Assembly: GCA_018883975.1 (NCBI GenBank)
Contig: JAHLFD010000016.1
Coordinates: 1 to 24,773 of the forward strand
Source: Zhenhengia stercoravium
Lineage (GTDB): Bacteria; Bacillota; Clostridia; Lachnospirales; Cellulosilyticaceae
Direction: 5' to 3'
DNA length: 24,773 nt
Part shown: positions 15,927 through 23,793 of the stretch, one piece after another
Position numbering within the stretch: the stretch's first letter is position 1
Layout of the letters: every line of letters starts with the position of its first letter
Notes under the pieces: generated by a model
What the model was told of the DNA's origin: nothing
What the model saw: only the letters and a program-made list of their open reading frames with translations
Database searches by the model: none
Made by a program: the position numbers and the translations under genes

Positions 15927-16814
15927 ATGAAAATATTAGGTATTACAAAGAAAGAACTATTCCTAATCTTATTAGGAACAACCCTTCTTGCTTTAGCTAT
16001 TAACTGGTTTTTATCACCAAGTGGCTTAGTTACAGGAGGGATTTCGGGAACTTCTATTATCGTAGAGGAAGTCACACGCAATGCATTTGGTGTAGGTGTA
16101 CCTTTATGGGTAACGAATATTTGTTTAAATATTCCTTTATTTTTAATTAGTATTAAACAGCGTGGTTTTAAATTTGCACAGAAGTCTTTATATAGTGTTT
16201 TATGGCTTTCTGTTGCTTTGTGGTTCACAGGATTTTTCCCTAATCCATTCCTTACAACAGGAGACTTACTTCTTCCGGCTATTTTTGGAGGAGCATTAAT
16301 AGGGGCGGCAATTGGTCTTGTTATACAAGCAGGAGGGACAACAGGTGGAACAGATATGCTTGCCTCTATTATTAAATTTAAGAACCCATCCTTTCCTATC
16401 ACTCAGCTTATGCTTATGATTGATGGCATAATTATATTATGTGGTTTCTTTATTTTCGGGCAGGAAAAAGCTATGTATGCTGTTATTGCTGTATTTATTA
16501 CTTCAAAAGTAATAAGCAATATTATAGAAGGTGTACATTATGCTAAAGCAGCATTTATCATATCAGACCATAGTGATAAGATTGCTAAAGAAATTATGGA
16601 GAAAATTCCACGTGGTGTAACAGGACTTAAAGCAACGGGGATGTATTCTAAATCAGATAAAGAAGTACTTTATGTGGTTGTATCTCAAAAAGAAATTACA
16701 AGGCTTCGTGATTTAGTAAGAGATATAGATCCTAAGGCTTTTGTGACTATTGCTGATGTAAAAGAAGTACTTGGAGAAGGCTTTATAACTGAATACAATG
16801 ATTTAGCAGCATAG
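15927..16814 (+). CDS. YitT family membrane protein (DUF161/DUF2179)
   Basis: This is a 295-residue protein of a widespread Bacillota family of unknown function. Its membrane domain has five to six helices with the conserved NWFLSPSGLVTGGISGTSII and GLVIQAGGTTGGTDMLASII segments. A soluble C-terminal domain of about 75 residues (from about 215) has the DUF2179 pattern GVTGLKATGMYSKSDKEVLYVVV and resembles small ligand-binding alpha/beta domains. AAAGAGGAG precedes the ATG. The gene follows the MATE exporter in one unit and stops 2 bases before the -35 of the next operon, with no terminator seen between. A transport role is suspected from the fold only. Confidence 0.92.
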   Translation: MKILGITKKELFLILLGTTLLALAINWFLSPSGLVTGGISGTSIIVEEVTRNAFGVGVPLWVTNICLNIPLFLISIKQRGFKFAQKSLYSVLWLSVALWFTGFFPNPFLTTGDLLLPAIFGGALIGAAIGLVIQAGGTTGGTDMLASIIKFKNPSFPITQLMLMIDGIIILCGFFIFGQEKAMYAVIAVFITSKVISNIIEGVHYAKAAFIISDHSDKIAKEIMEKIPRGVTGLKATGMYSKSDKEVLYVVVSQKEITRLRDLVRDIDPKAFVTIADVKEVLGEGFITEYNDLAA

Positions 16815-16815
16815 C

Positions 16816-16845
16816 TTGTCAAAAATACTTATATTGGGGTATAAT
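16816..16845 (+). promoter_or_regulatory. Promoter of the riboswitch-controlled purine operon
   Basis: TTGTCA (16816-16821) and TATAAT (16840-16845) are 18 bases apart. The predicted start near 16852 leaves about 13 bases before the aptamer P1 stem. Confidence 0.75.
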
Positions 16846-16864
16846 GTTAACTGACTATAAATAA

Positions 16865-16929
16865 TCGTATAAATTCGATAATATGGATCGAAAGTTTCTA
16901 CCTACAAACCTTAAATTTGTGGACTACGA
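16865..16929 (+). ncRNA. Purine riboswitch aptamer, guanine class
   Basis: The three-way junction can be drawn completely. P1 is TCGTA/TACGA. P2 is TTCGAT/ATCGAA with the 7-base loop AATATGG. J2/3 carries the invariant GTTTCTACC. P3 is CTACAAA/TTTGTGG with the 7-base loop CCTTAAA. The GG of loop 2 can make the known kissing pairs with the CC of loop 3. J3/1 reads ACTA, so the base that pairs with the ligand (position 74 in the xpt aptamer numbering) is C at 16924, which specifies guanine or hypoxanthine; adenine aptamers have U there. The genes that follow, a purine hydroxylase and xpt, fit this ligand class. Confidence 0.94.
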
Positions 16930-16964
16930 GGTGTTTATGTTTTGTATGCTATGCAAAGCTTATA

Positions 16965-16994
16965 GACTCCTCTTTTTTTGAGGAGTCTTTTTTT
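16965..16994 (+). terminator. Riboswitch expression-platform terminator
   Basis: GACTCCTC and GAGGAGTC form an 8-bp stem with a T-only loop, followed by seven T. GAGGTGT at 16928-16934, which overlaps the 3' strand of aptamer P1, can pair with most of the left arm (ACTCCTC) and so act as antiterminator. Ligand binding would lock P1, free the left arm and terminate: an OFF switch. Confidence 0.88.
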
Positions 16995-17025
16995 ATTACT
17001 ATTTTATAGAAAAGGGTGTTAAATC

Positions 17026-17562
17026 ATGAATGTATCCAATTTCTTTATTACAGGTGGCAAAGGCGTAGGAAAATCTACACTTTTAAAGGCACTTACAGAG
17101 GAACTAGAACTGACTAAAGATTTAACTGGATTTGTGACTTTACCTTATTTTGAAAAGGGGGCAAGAAAAGGATTTTATCTGCATAGTATGATAGAAGTAG
17201 AGGGTAATGACAAGCCTATTTCTATTCAGCCTGATGAAGTGTCTTGTGAAAGCATTAGGGAAACTTTTGAAACCCTTGGTGTGGATGTACTCATTAAAAG
17301 CTTAGAATATCCAGAAAAACACGTAGTAATGGATGAGCTTGGCACTTTAGAAGGGGAGGCTTATCTGTTCCAGGAACAAGTACATAACTTATTAAGTAGT
17401 CCTAAAATTGTGCTAGGGGTTATAAAGCATAAGGAACATCCTTTTTTAGATGCAATTAGGCAAAGAGAGGATACAATGATTTACACAGTAACTGAAGAAA
17501 ATAGGAATGAGGTAAAAGAACAGATTAAACAAGATTACCTAAAAAGGTTTTCAAATAAATAG
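17026..17562 (+). CDS. THEP1-like P-loop nucleoside-triphosphatase
   Basis: This 178-residue protein has a Walker A loop TGGKGVGKSTLL at the N terminus (residues 9-20), a strand motif TGFVTLPYFEKGARKGFYLH like the GFYT...R.GF motif of THEP1/NTPase_1 (DUF265) proteins, and a Walker B-like VVMDELGTLEGEA near 104-116. It is about the family's usual length. Characterised THEP1 proteins hydrolyse NTPs slowly, and the cellular role is unclear. It has no LSGGQ signature, so it is not an ABC ATPase. It is the first gene behind the guanine riboswitch, with an AAGGGTG ribosome binding site, and the transporter lipoprotein gene begins 15 bases after it. Possible roles are a partner of the MocA-like enzyme, comparable to MobB with MobA, or a chaperone for hydroxylase maturation. 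Both are inference. Confidence 0.82.
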   Translation: MNVSNFFITGGKGVGKSTLLKALTEELELTKDLTGFVTLPYFEKGARKGFYLHSMIEVEGNDKPISIQPDEVSCESIRETFETLGVDVLIKSLEYPEKHVVMDELGTLEGEAYLFQEQVHNLLSSPKIVLGVIKHKEHPFLDAIRQREDTMIYTVTEENRNEVKEQIKQDYLKRFSNK

Positions 17563-17577
17563 ATTAAGGGGAATAGC

Positions 17578-18675
17578 ATGAAAGTGAAAAAATTTATGTA
17601 TATGGTAGCATGTATGAGTTTATTAGTAGGCTGTGCAAAGGCGCCAGTAGACTCACCTGAAGTAACATCTGAGACTATATTAGCTGAGCAAGGGAGTACA
17701 GAAAATAAAGGAGAAACTGCAAAACAGCCAGAACAAGAAGCTGCAGAACGTGAGATTACAGTTACAGATCAGTTAGGTAGAGAAGTAACCATCAAAGGAG
17801 ATGTAAACCGTATTGTCTCTTCTTATTACATTACATCTTCTATGCTTATTGCCTTAGATGCAAAAGATAAAGTCGTAGGGCTTGAAATGAAGGCAGATAC
17901 AAGAGAGATTTACAAACAAGCAGCACCGCAGTTCTTAGAGCTTCCAGCAGTAGGATCAGGTAAAACTTTCAATGTAGAAGAAGCACTTGCATTAGAGCCA
18001 GATCTTATTATTTTACCTTATAGATTAGAGTCTTTTATTCCACAAATTGAAGCTTTAAATATTCCAGTTATTGCAGTAGAGCCTGAAAGTATGGAAAACT
18101 TCCTTGCATGTATTGAGTTAATAGGAACAGCTATTGGACATGAGGAGGAGGCTGAGAAGCTTCTTAAATATTTTAATGATGTAACAAAAGAGGTAGAAGG
18201 CCTTACGGCTTCTCTTACAGATAGACCTTCTGTATATCTAGCAGGAAGTAGTAATCCTCTTGTAACTTGTACAGGACTTATGTACCAAAACGATCTTATT
18301 GAGATTGCAGGTGGAGAGAATGTAACAAAGGAGTTAACAGATGCTTACTGGCAGACAATCTCAAATGAAGAACTTTTAAGTATGAATCCTGAATATATGT
18401 ATGCTGTAAGTTATGCAGACTATGATTTAACAGCTATTACAGAAGAGGCTAACTTTAAAGATATTGAAGCTGTAAAAGCAGGAAACGTTGCATACTTCCC
18501 ATCTATCCTTGAACCTTGGGATTATCCAACGCCATCAGCAGCACTTGGTATGCTTTGGCTTTTAAATAATCTTCATCCAGACCTTTATAGCGAAGAAGCG
18601 TATTTAGAAGATGCAAAAGCCTTTTATAAAGAATTCTATGATATTGAGGTAACAGAGGAAGCACTTGGACTATGA
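17578..18675 (+). CDS. Fe/B12/molybdate-type ABC transporter substrate-binding lipoprotein
   Basis: This 365-residue lipoprotein has its signal peptide ending in LVGC (Cys19) and an acidic linker up to about residue 58. The Peripla_BP_2 (class III, helix-hinged) domain follows, beginning ITVTDQLGREVTIKGDVNRIVS and containing NVEEALALEPDLIILP. Members of this fold bind ferric siderophores, haem, cobalamin, or oxyanions such as molybdate (MolA type). The ligand cannot be fixed by sequence; the link with a molybdenum enzyme makes molybdate or tungstate attractive, and a purine is a second option given the riboswitch. GGGGAA precedes the ATG. The stop overlaps the permease start by four bases (ATGA), so the two are translationally coupled. 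Confidence 0.88.
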   Translation: MKVKKFMYMVACMSLLVGCAKAPVDSPEVTSETILAEQGSTENKGETAKQPEQEAAEREITVTDQLGREVTIKGDVNRIVSSYYITSSMLIALDAKDKVVGLEMKADTREIYKQAAPQFLELPAVGSGKTFNVEEALALEPDLIILPYRLESFIPQIEALNIPVIAVEPESMENFLACIELIGTAIGHEEEAEKLLKYFNDVTKEVEGLTASLTDRPSVYLAGSSNPLVTCTGLMYQNDLIEIAGGENVTKELTDAYWQTISNEELLSMNPEYMYAVSYADYDLTAITEEANFKDIEAVKAGNVAYFPSILEPWDYPTPSAALGMLWLLNNLHPDLYSEEAYLEDAKAFYKEFYDIEVTEEALGL

Positions 18676-19643
18676 GAAAGAAAACTCTTTTTGTAGGTAG
18701 TCTTTTAATCTTATGCATCATGATGACCCTTTCATTAGGGCGTTATAGTCTATCTTTTAAAGAGGTATTAGAAGTTATAATGGGGACTTCTAAAGAAAGT
18801 CTCCATTATACAGTTGTTTATGGAATGCGCTTACCGCGTATTATGCTTGTTCTATTATGTGGTAGTGGACTTGCCCTAGCGGGACATGTCTATCAGGTTG
18901 TCTTTAGGAATCCTCTTGTATCGCCAGATGTATTAGGGGTAAGTGCAGGGTGTTCTTTTGGTGCAGCTTTTGCTATGGTTTTTCTAGGAGGAGGGCTTAT
19001 GGCAATAGGAGGTATGTCTTTTTTATGCGGTATAGTCGTTGTAAGTTTAACTATGCTACTTGCAAGGCGTATTAGAAATAAGACGCTTGGTTTGGTACTT
19101 TGGGGGATTGTAACGAGTTCCATTGCCTCATCAGGGCTGATGCTCATTAAATACGGAGCAGACCCTTACAAGCAGTTGCCAGCCATAGAGTTTTGGCTTA
19201 TGGGTGGTTTTTATCAAGCAAGTTGGCAACAAGTAGGGGCGATAGGTTTAATATTTAGTATAGCTGTAGTCTCTTTATATTTATTAAGATGGAGGTTAAA
19301 AGTTATGATGCTTGGAGATGAAGCGGCACATGTATTAGGGGTCAATGTAAAGGCCGTACGTTATGGTGCTTTAAGTGTAGCCACTTTTTTAGTTGCAATC
19401 ATTATTTCTTTAGTAGGGCTTGTAAGTTGGATTGGACTTATTGCTCCCCACCTTGCAAAGCTTTATACAAAGAAAGAGGATTTAAGTTGCATGACCATGG
19501 CTATGGTGTTAGGGAGTTTAGTGCTTCTTATAGCAGATACTTGTGCGAGAACACTTTTTCCAGCAGAGCTTCCCATTAGTATTTTAACATCTTTTATGGG
19601 AGCTATTTTACTAGCCATCATTTTATTACAATCAAAACAGTAA
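18672..19643 (+). CDS. FecCD/BtuC-type ABC transporter permease
   Basis: This 323-residue permease of the FecCD family has about nine or ten hydrophobic segments. Family motifs are GMRLPRIMLVLLCGSGLALAG, FRNPLVSPDVLGVSAG and, near residue 250, GLVSWIGLIAPHLAK, the conserved region around the cytoplasmic coupling helix that docks on the ATPase. An intact coupling region means it should need an ABC ATPase, yet the next gene begins the hydroxylase and no BtuD/FecE-type gene occurs anywhere in the window. The FecCD family normally works as a homodimer, so one permease gene is enough. The ATPase must come from another locus unless this is a reduced system. The gene overlaps the lipoprotein gene by 4 bases. 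Confidence 0.9.
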   Translation: MRKKTLFVGSLLILCIMMTLSLGRYSLSFKEVLEVIMGTSKESLHYTVVYGMRLPRIMLVLLCGSGLALAGHVYQVVFRNPLVSPDVLGVSAGCSFGAAFAMVFLGGGLMAIGGMSFLCGIVVVSLTMLLARRIRNKTLGLVLWGIVTSSIASSGLMLIKYGADPYKQLPAIEFWLMGGFYQASWQQVGAIGLIFSIAVVSLYLLRWRLKVMMLGDEAAHVLGVNVKAVRYGALSVATFLVAIIISLVGLVSWIGLIAPHLAKLYTKKEDLSCMTMAMVLGSLVLLIADTCARTLFPAELPISILTSFMGAILLAIILLQSKQ

Positions 19644-19660
19644 TGACGGAGGATAGAGTT

Positions 19661-20455
19661 GTGTTCACAATGACAAATTATGTAACAGTTGGGTCACTAG
19701 AAGAGGCGTATGCCTTATTAGGGAAAAATAAAAGTAATAAGATTCTAGGGGGTACTTTATGGATGAGAATGGGGAGCCAGACAATTCATACAGGTATTGA
19801 CCTTAGTCAATTAGGATTAGATCAAATTATAGAAAATGAAGAAGCTATAGAAATAGGGGCAATGTGTTCCTTAAGGACGATTGAAACACATCCCCTTATG
19901 AATGAATATTTTTCGGGGATAGTTGCTGAAAGTGTAAAGGATATAGTAGGTGTACAGTTTAGAAACTGTGCAACTATTGGAGGAAGTATTTACAGCAGAT
20001 TTGGGTTTTCTGATATACTTACAGTACTACTTGCCCTAGATACTTATGTAGAGCTTTATCATGGGGGGATTATGTCTTTAGAAGACTTTATTAAAACACC
20101 TTATGAAAAAGATATTCTTGTTAAAATAATCATTAAGAAAGAACAAATAAAGGGGATTTATCAAACAGAACGTTTGAGCCATACAGATTTTCCAGTTTTA
20201 GCTGTGGCTGTTACGAAAGGTCAAAAGGGCTATAAAATTTCTGTAGGTGCTAGACCAAGTAAAGCAGCACTTGCCTATGAAGCAATGCATTATTTAAATA
20301 CACTAGATGAACTTGATGAAGAGCTGATAGAAAGTGCAGTACATAAAGTAATAGAAGAACTAAGCTTTGGTTCAAATATGCGAGCAAGTGAAACTTATCG
20401 TAAACATCTTGCAAAAGTACTTATCAAACGTTCTTTAAAAACACTTAGTTACTAG
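19661..20455 (+). CDS. xdhB: Molybdenum purine hydroxylase (xanthine dehydrogenase-like), FAD subunit
   Basis: This protein of about 264 residues carries the FAD-binding and CO-dehydrogenase-flavoprotein C-terminal domains, and passes electrons from the iron-sulphur subunit to NAD+ or another acceptor. The first flavin motif reads KILGGTLWMRMG (normally AGGTDL-like), and the second is RNCATIGGSI. The start is taken as GTG because GGAGG (19648-19652) lies 8 bases upstream and the protein then begins MFTMTNYVTVGSLEEAYALL, as family members do. An ATG at 19643 overlapping the permease stop (TAATG) and an ATG at 19670 are alternatives. It is somewhat shorter than the usual 280-300 residues. Subunit lettering follows E. 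coli (A molybdopterin, B FAD, C iron-sulphur). Confidence 0.88.
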   Translation: MFTMTNYVTVGSLEEAYALLGKNKSNKILGGTLWMRMGSQTIHTGIDLSQLGLDQIIENEEAIEIGAMCSLRTIETHPLMNEYFSGIVAESVKDIVGVQFRNCATIGGSIYSRFGFSDILTVLLALDTYVELYHGGIMSLEDFIKTPYEKDILVKIIIKKEQIKGIYQTERLSHTDFPVLAVAVTKGQKGYKISVGARPSKAALAYEAMHYLNTLDELDEELIESAVHKVIEELSFGSNMRASETYRKHLAKVLIKRSLKTLSY

Positions 20456-20467
20456 AGGGGGAAAGAC

Positions 20468-20926
20468 ATGAAAATTAAAGTATGGGTTAATGGAAAATTA
20501 GTTCAAGATGATATTGCACCAGATATGACTTTATTTAACTACTTAAGAGATAAAGGTTATAAAAGTGTAAAATGTGGTTGTGATACAAGTAATTGTGGGC
20601 TTTGTACAGTATGGGTAGAAGAAAAAGCAGTACTTTCTTGCAGTGTACTTGCTGTGCGTGTTGATGGGAAGCATGTAACAACCTTAGAAGGCTTACAAGA
20701 TGAAGCAGAAGCTTTTGGAATGATGCTTGCGAGTGAAGGAGCAGAACAATGTGGTTATTGTAGCCCTGGTCTTATTATGAATGTATTAAGAATGAAAAGA
20801 GAGCTTAAAAATCCAACAGATGAGGAAATTAAAGCTTATTTATCAGGAAATCTATGTAGATGTACAGGTTATATGGGGCAGTTACGTGCCATTAAAAAAT
20901 ATATGAGTCAAAATGGGGAGGCATAA
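20468..20926 (+). CDS. xdhC: Molybdenum purine hydroxylase, 2Fe-2S subunit
   Basis: This 152-residue electron-transfer subunit has two [2Fe-2S] clusters. The plant-ferredoxin-like N-terminal domain has C38, C43, C46 and C58 in the CDTSNCGLC...LSC pattern, with an extra C36 next to it. The all-helical C-terminal domain has C95, C98, C130 and C132 in CGYC...CRC. All eight ligands are present and the length is normal for the stand-alone subunit. AGAGGGGG precedes the ATG, 12 bases after the FAD subunit gene, and its last codons carry the ribosome binding site of the molybdopterin subunit. Confidence 0.96.
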   Translation: MKIKVWVNGKLVQDDIAPDMTLFNYLRDKGYKSVKCGCDTSNCGLCTVWVEEKAVLSCSVLAVRVDGKHVTTLEGLQDEAEAFGMMLASEGAEQCGYCSPGLIMNVLRMKRELKNPTDEEIKAYLSGNLCRCTGYMGQLRAIKKYMSQNGEA

Positions 20927-20927
20927 C

Positions 20928-23198
20928 ATGAAGACAGTTCATCAACCTATTATAAAATTAGATGCAAAAGCGCTTGTAACAGGAAAGCCTGTTTATACGG
21001 AGGACTTAGCGCCAAGTGACTGCCTTGTTGTAAAACTTTTACGTAGTCCACATGCTTATGCAAAAATATTAGAGATTAAAAAAGATATAGCACTTAAAGT
21101 ACCAGGGATAGAATGTATCTTGACTTATGAAGATGTGCCACAACAACGCTTCACTATGGCAGGTCAGTCTTACCCTGAACCAAGTCCTTATGATAGGCTA
21201 ATTTTAGATAAATATGTACGTTATGTGGGAGATCCTGTTGCCATTGTAGCAGGAGAGAATGAAAAAGCTGTTGACCGTGCACTTAAACTTATTAAAGTAA
21301 AATATGAAATACTTGAGCCTGTTCTTGATTTTGAACAAGCTATAGATCATCCTTCATGTATTCATCCAGAAGATGATTATCATGTAAACTTTGATATTGG
21401 TAATGAGGTAAAACGTAATATTTGTTGTAAAGAAGGTTTTGAAGCAGGTGATGTAAATAAGGCATTTAGCGAATCAGATGTTGTGCTAGAACGTACATAC
21501 CATACAAAAGCAAACAACCAAGCTATGATGGAAACGTTTAAAACTTATACTTATTTAGACTATAATGGGCGACTTAACATTGTAACAGCAACACAAATTC
21601 CTTTCCATGTAAGACGTATTTTAGCACGTGCACTAGATATGCCAAAGAGTAAAGTACGTGTTATTAAGCCACGTATTGGAGGCGGATTTGGAGCAAAACA
21701 AACCGTAGTAAGTGAGCCTTATCCAGCACTTGTTACACTTAAGACAGGCAAGCCGGCACGTCTATTCTTTACACGTACAGAGACTTTTATGGCTTCTACA
21801 AGTCGTCATGAAATGAAGATTACTGTTAAAATAGGAGCAGATAAAGAAGGTCATATTAAAGGGATTGAGATGTACACTTTATCTAATACAGGTGCTTATG
21901 GTGAGCATGGACCTACAACAGTTGGCCTATCAGGGCATAAAACCATGTCACTTTATAACAAAGCAGAGGCACTTAAATTCAGCTGTGACGTTGTCTATAG
22001 TAATACCATGTCTGCAGGAGCATTTAGGGGATATGGTGCTACACAAGGTACTTTTGCATTAGAGTCTGCCATGAATGAGCTTGCTGTAGAACTTAATATG
22101 GATCCTATTGCTTTACGTAAACTGAATATGTTAGAAGTAGGCGAAAGTATTAAAGCTTACTACGGTGAGATTCTTCAAAGCTGTGGACTTTTAGAATGTC
22201 TTGAGACAGGTAAAAAGATGATTGAGTGGGATAAAAAATATCCAAGTTATAGAGTGGATGACCATAAGGTAAGGGGCATTGGAATGGCTATGACTATGCA
22301 AGGTTCAGGTATCTCTAATATAGATATTGCATCAAGTCAGATCCGTTTAAATGATGATGGATTCTATACCTTACTTATCGGTGCAGCAGATATGGGAACA
22401 GGATGTGACACAATCCTTGCACAGATGGCAGCAGAATGCTTAGAGTGTGATTTAGATAAAATTGTTGTAAATGGCGTAGATACAGACCAATCTCCATATG
22501 ATACGGGTTCTTATGCATCTAGTACAACTTATGTAACTGGAATGAGTGTTATTAAAGCTTGTGAAGAACTTAAAGAGAAAATGCTAAAAGAAGCGGCACT
22601 TCAACTAGGTATTATGCAAGAAGCGTTAATCTTTGAAGGTCACCAAATTAGTAATGAAGAAGGTACGGTAACTATTAGTTTAGATACACTTGCTCAAAAT
22701 GCAGTAGTAGGTGAGCATGATTGTCTAACTGCTCAGGCATCGCATTCAAGTCCAGTATCACCACCACCTTTTATGGTTGGTTTCGCTGAGGTAGAAGTAG
22801 ATACTGAAACGGGACACACTGAAATGATTGATTATGTAGGGGTTGTAGATTGTGGAACAGTCATTAATACAAGTCTTGCGAGAATACAGGCAGAAGGTGG
22901 AATTGCACAAGGAATTGGTATGGCACTTTATGAAGATATTACCTATACAACAGAAGGGAAAATGCGTAATAACACCTTTATGCAGCATAATATTCCAACA
23001 AGGTTAGATGTGGGTAATATACGTGTAGCATTTGAAAGTACTTATGAACCAACAGGACCTTTTGGGGCTAAATCTATTGGTGAAGTTGTTATTAATACAC
23101 CTTGTCCAGCTATTGCACATGCTATTTATAATGCAACGGGTGTACGTGTAAGAGAACTGCCAATTACCCCTGAAAAAATTATATTAGGCGGTGAATAA
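20928..23198 (+). CDS. xdhA: Molybdenum purine hydroxylase, molybdopterin-binding subunit
   Basis: This 756-residue catalytic subunit is of the xanthine oxidase family. The small domain at about 10-120 (ALVTGKPVYTEDL...) precedes the large cofactor-binding region. Cofactor and active-site motifs are GGGFGAK (from G251), AFRGYGATQ (R367) and GAKSIGEV, with E719 at the position of the catalytic base Glu. The MGTGCDTILAQMAAE stretch resembles clostridial purine and nicotinate-type hydroxylases, including members treated as selenium-dependent. The likely reaction is hypoxanthine to xanthine and/or xanthine to urate. The start is the ATG after GGGGAGG (20915-20921); a slightly earlier ATG includes that site. 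No YqeB/YqeC or SelD gene is present in the window, so a selenium-dependent form is neither shown nor excluded. Confidence 0.93.
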   Translation: MKTVHQPIIKLDAKALVTGKPVYTEDLAPSDCLVVKLLRSPHAYAKILEIKKDIALKVPGIECILTYEDVPQQRFTMAGQSYPEPSPYDRLILDKYVRYVGDPVAIVAGENEKAVDRALKLIKVKYEILEPVLDFEQAIDHPSCIHPEDDYHVNFDIGNEVKRNICCKEGFEAGDVNKAFSESDVVLERTYHTKANNQAMMETFKTYTYLDYNGRLNIVTATQIPFHVRRILARALDMPKSKVRVIKPRIGGGFGAKQTVVSEPYPALVTLKTGKPARLFFTRTETFMASTSRHEMKITVKIGADKEGHIKGIEMYTLSNTGAYGEHGPTTVGLSGHKTMSLYNKAEALKFSCDVVYSNTMSAGAFRGYGATQGTFALESAMNELAVELNMDPIALRKLNMLEVGESIKAYYGEILQSCGLLECLETGKKMIEWDKKYPSYRVDDHKVRGIGMAMTMQGSGISNIDIASSQIRLNDDGFYTLLIGAADMGTGCDTILAQMAAECLECDLDKIVVNGVDTDQSPYDTGSYASSTTYVTGMSVIKACEELKEKMLKEAALQLGIMQEALIFEGHQISNEEGTVTISLDTLAQNAVVGEHDCLTAQASHSSPVSPPPFMVGFAEVEVDTETGHTEMIDYVGVVDCGTVINTSLARIQAEGGIAQGIGMALYEDITYTTEGKMRNNTFMQHNIPTRLDVGNIRVAFESTYEPTGPFGAKSIGEVVINTPCPAIAHAIYNATGVRVRELPITPEKIILGGE

Positions 23199-23199
23199 A

Positions 23200-23793
23200 A
23201 TGCGTATCCATGCTATTGTACTTGCAGCGGGTTTGAGCACACGTTTTGGTGATGATAAACTTGCGAAACTTTATAAAGGACAAACGGTCCTTAACTATCT
23301 TTTGAATAAGTTAAAAGAACTACCATTTGAAGAAGTTTGCGTTGTAACAAATGAAAAGACTTATAAGCTTGTAGACGAAGGACTAAAGTTCAAAATTTTA
23401 ATCAATAAAGATGCACAGCAAGGGATAAGTACTTCTATCAAATTAGGTTTACAAGGAAGTAGTGAATGTGAGGCTTATTGCTTTATAGTTGCAGACCAGC
23501 TTGCTTTAAAAAAAGAGACAATAGCGGATATGCTTAACATTTATAAGGGAAATCAAACAGGTATTTTATGTGCTTCCCATAGAGGGGAATTAGGTAATCC
23601 TGTTATTTTTAGTAACTGCTATAAAGAAGAACTTATGCAGCTGAAAGGAGATGTGGGAGGTAAAAAAGTGCTGAAGAAACACTTAGATGATGTAACCCTC
23701 TTTGAAGTGAGCGATAAGAACGAACTTATAGATATAGACACAAAATTAGACTGGGATAGATTACTAATGGAGGAAAAATCATGGAACAATTAA
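23200..23793 (+). CDS. mocA: MocA/MobA-like molybdenum cofactor nucleotidyltransferase
   Basis: This 197-residue nucleotidyltransferase has the N-terminal NTP-binding motif LAAGLSTRFGDDKL, the metal-binding Asp region IVADQLALKK, and the later GNPVIFS...LKGDVGGKKVL and IDIDTKLDW motifs. MocA attaches CMP to molybdopterin for xanthine dehydrogenase-type enzymes and MobA attaches GMP; clustering with a hydroxylase favours a MocA role. Most relatives have DQP or DMP where this protein has DQL, a possible specificity change. The start is the ATG 2 bases after the preceding stop, because the LAAG motif is normally about eight residues from the N terminus; a GTG nine bases upstream is in frame. The 3' end overlaps xpt by 13 bases. 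Confidence 0.88.
   Translation: MRIHAIVLAAGLSTRFGDDKLAKLYKGQTVLNYLLNKLKELPFEEVCVVTNEKTYKLVDEGLKFKILINKDAQQGISTSIKLGLQGSSECEAYCFIVADQLALKKETIADMLNIYKGNQTGILCASHRGELGNPVIFSNCYKEELMQLKGDVGGKKVLKKHLDDVTLFEVSDKNELIDIDTKLDWDRLLMEEKSWNN

Noticed and set aside
15911..16402. A 163-residue minus-strand frame inside the YitT-family gene
   Set aside because: It mirrors a well-conserved membrane protein gene, has Pro/Thr/Lys-biased composition and lacks a ribosome binding site.
16865..16929. An adenine-type riboswitch
   Set aside because: The ligand-pairing position in J3/1 is C, not U, and the downstream genes handle oxopurines.
17026..17562. The possibility that the NTPase is the missing ATPase of the FecCD-type transporter
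   Set aside because: It lacks the LSGGQ signature, Q-loop and switch His of ABC ATPases and matches the THEP1 pattern instead.
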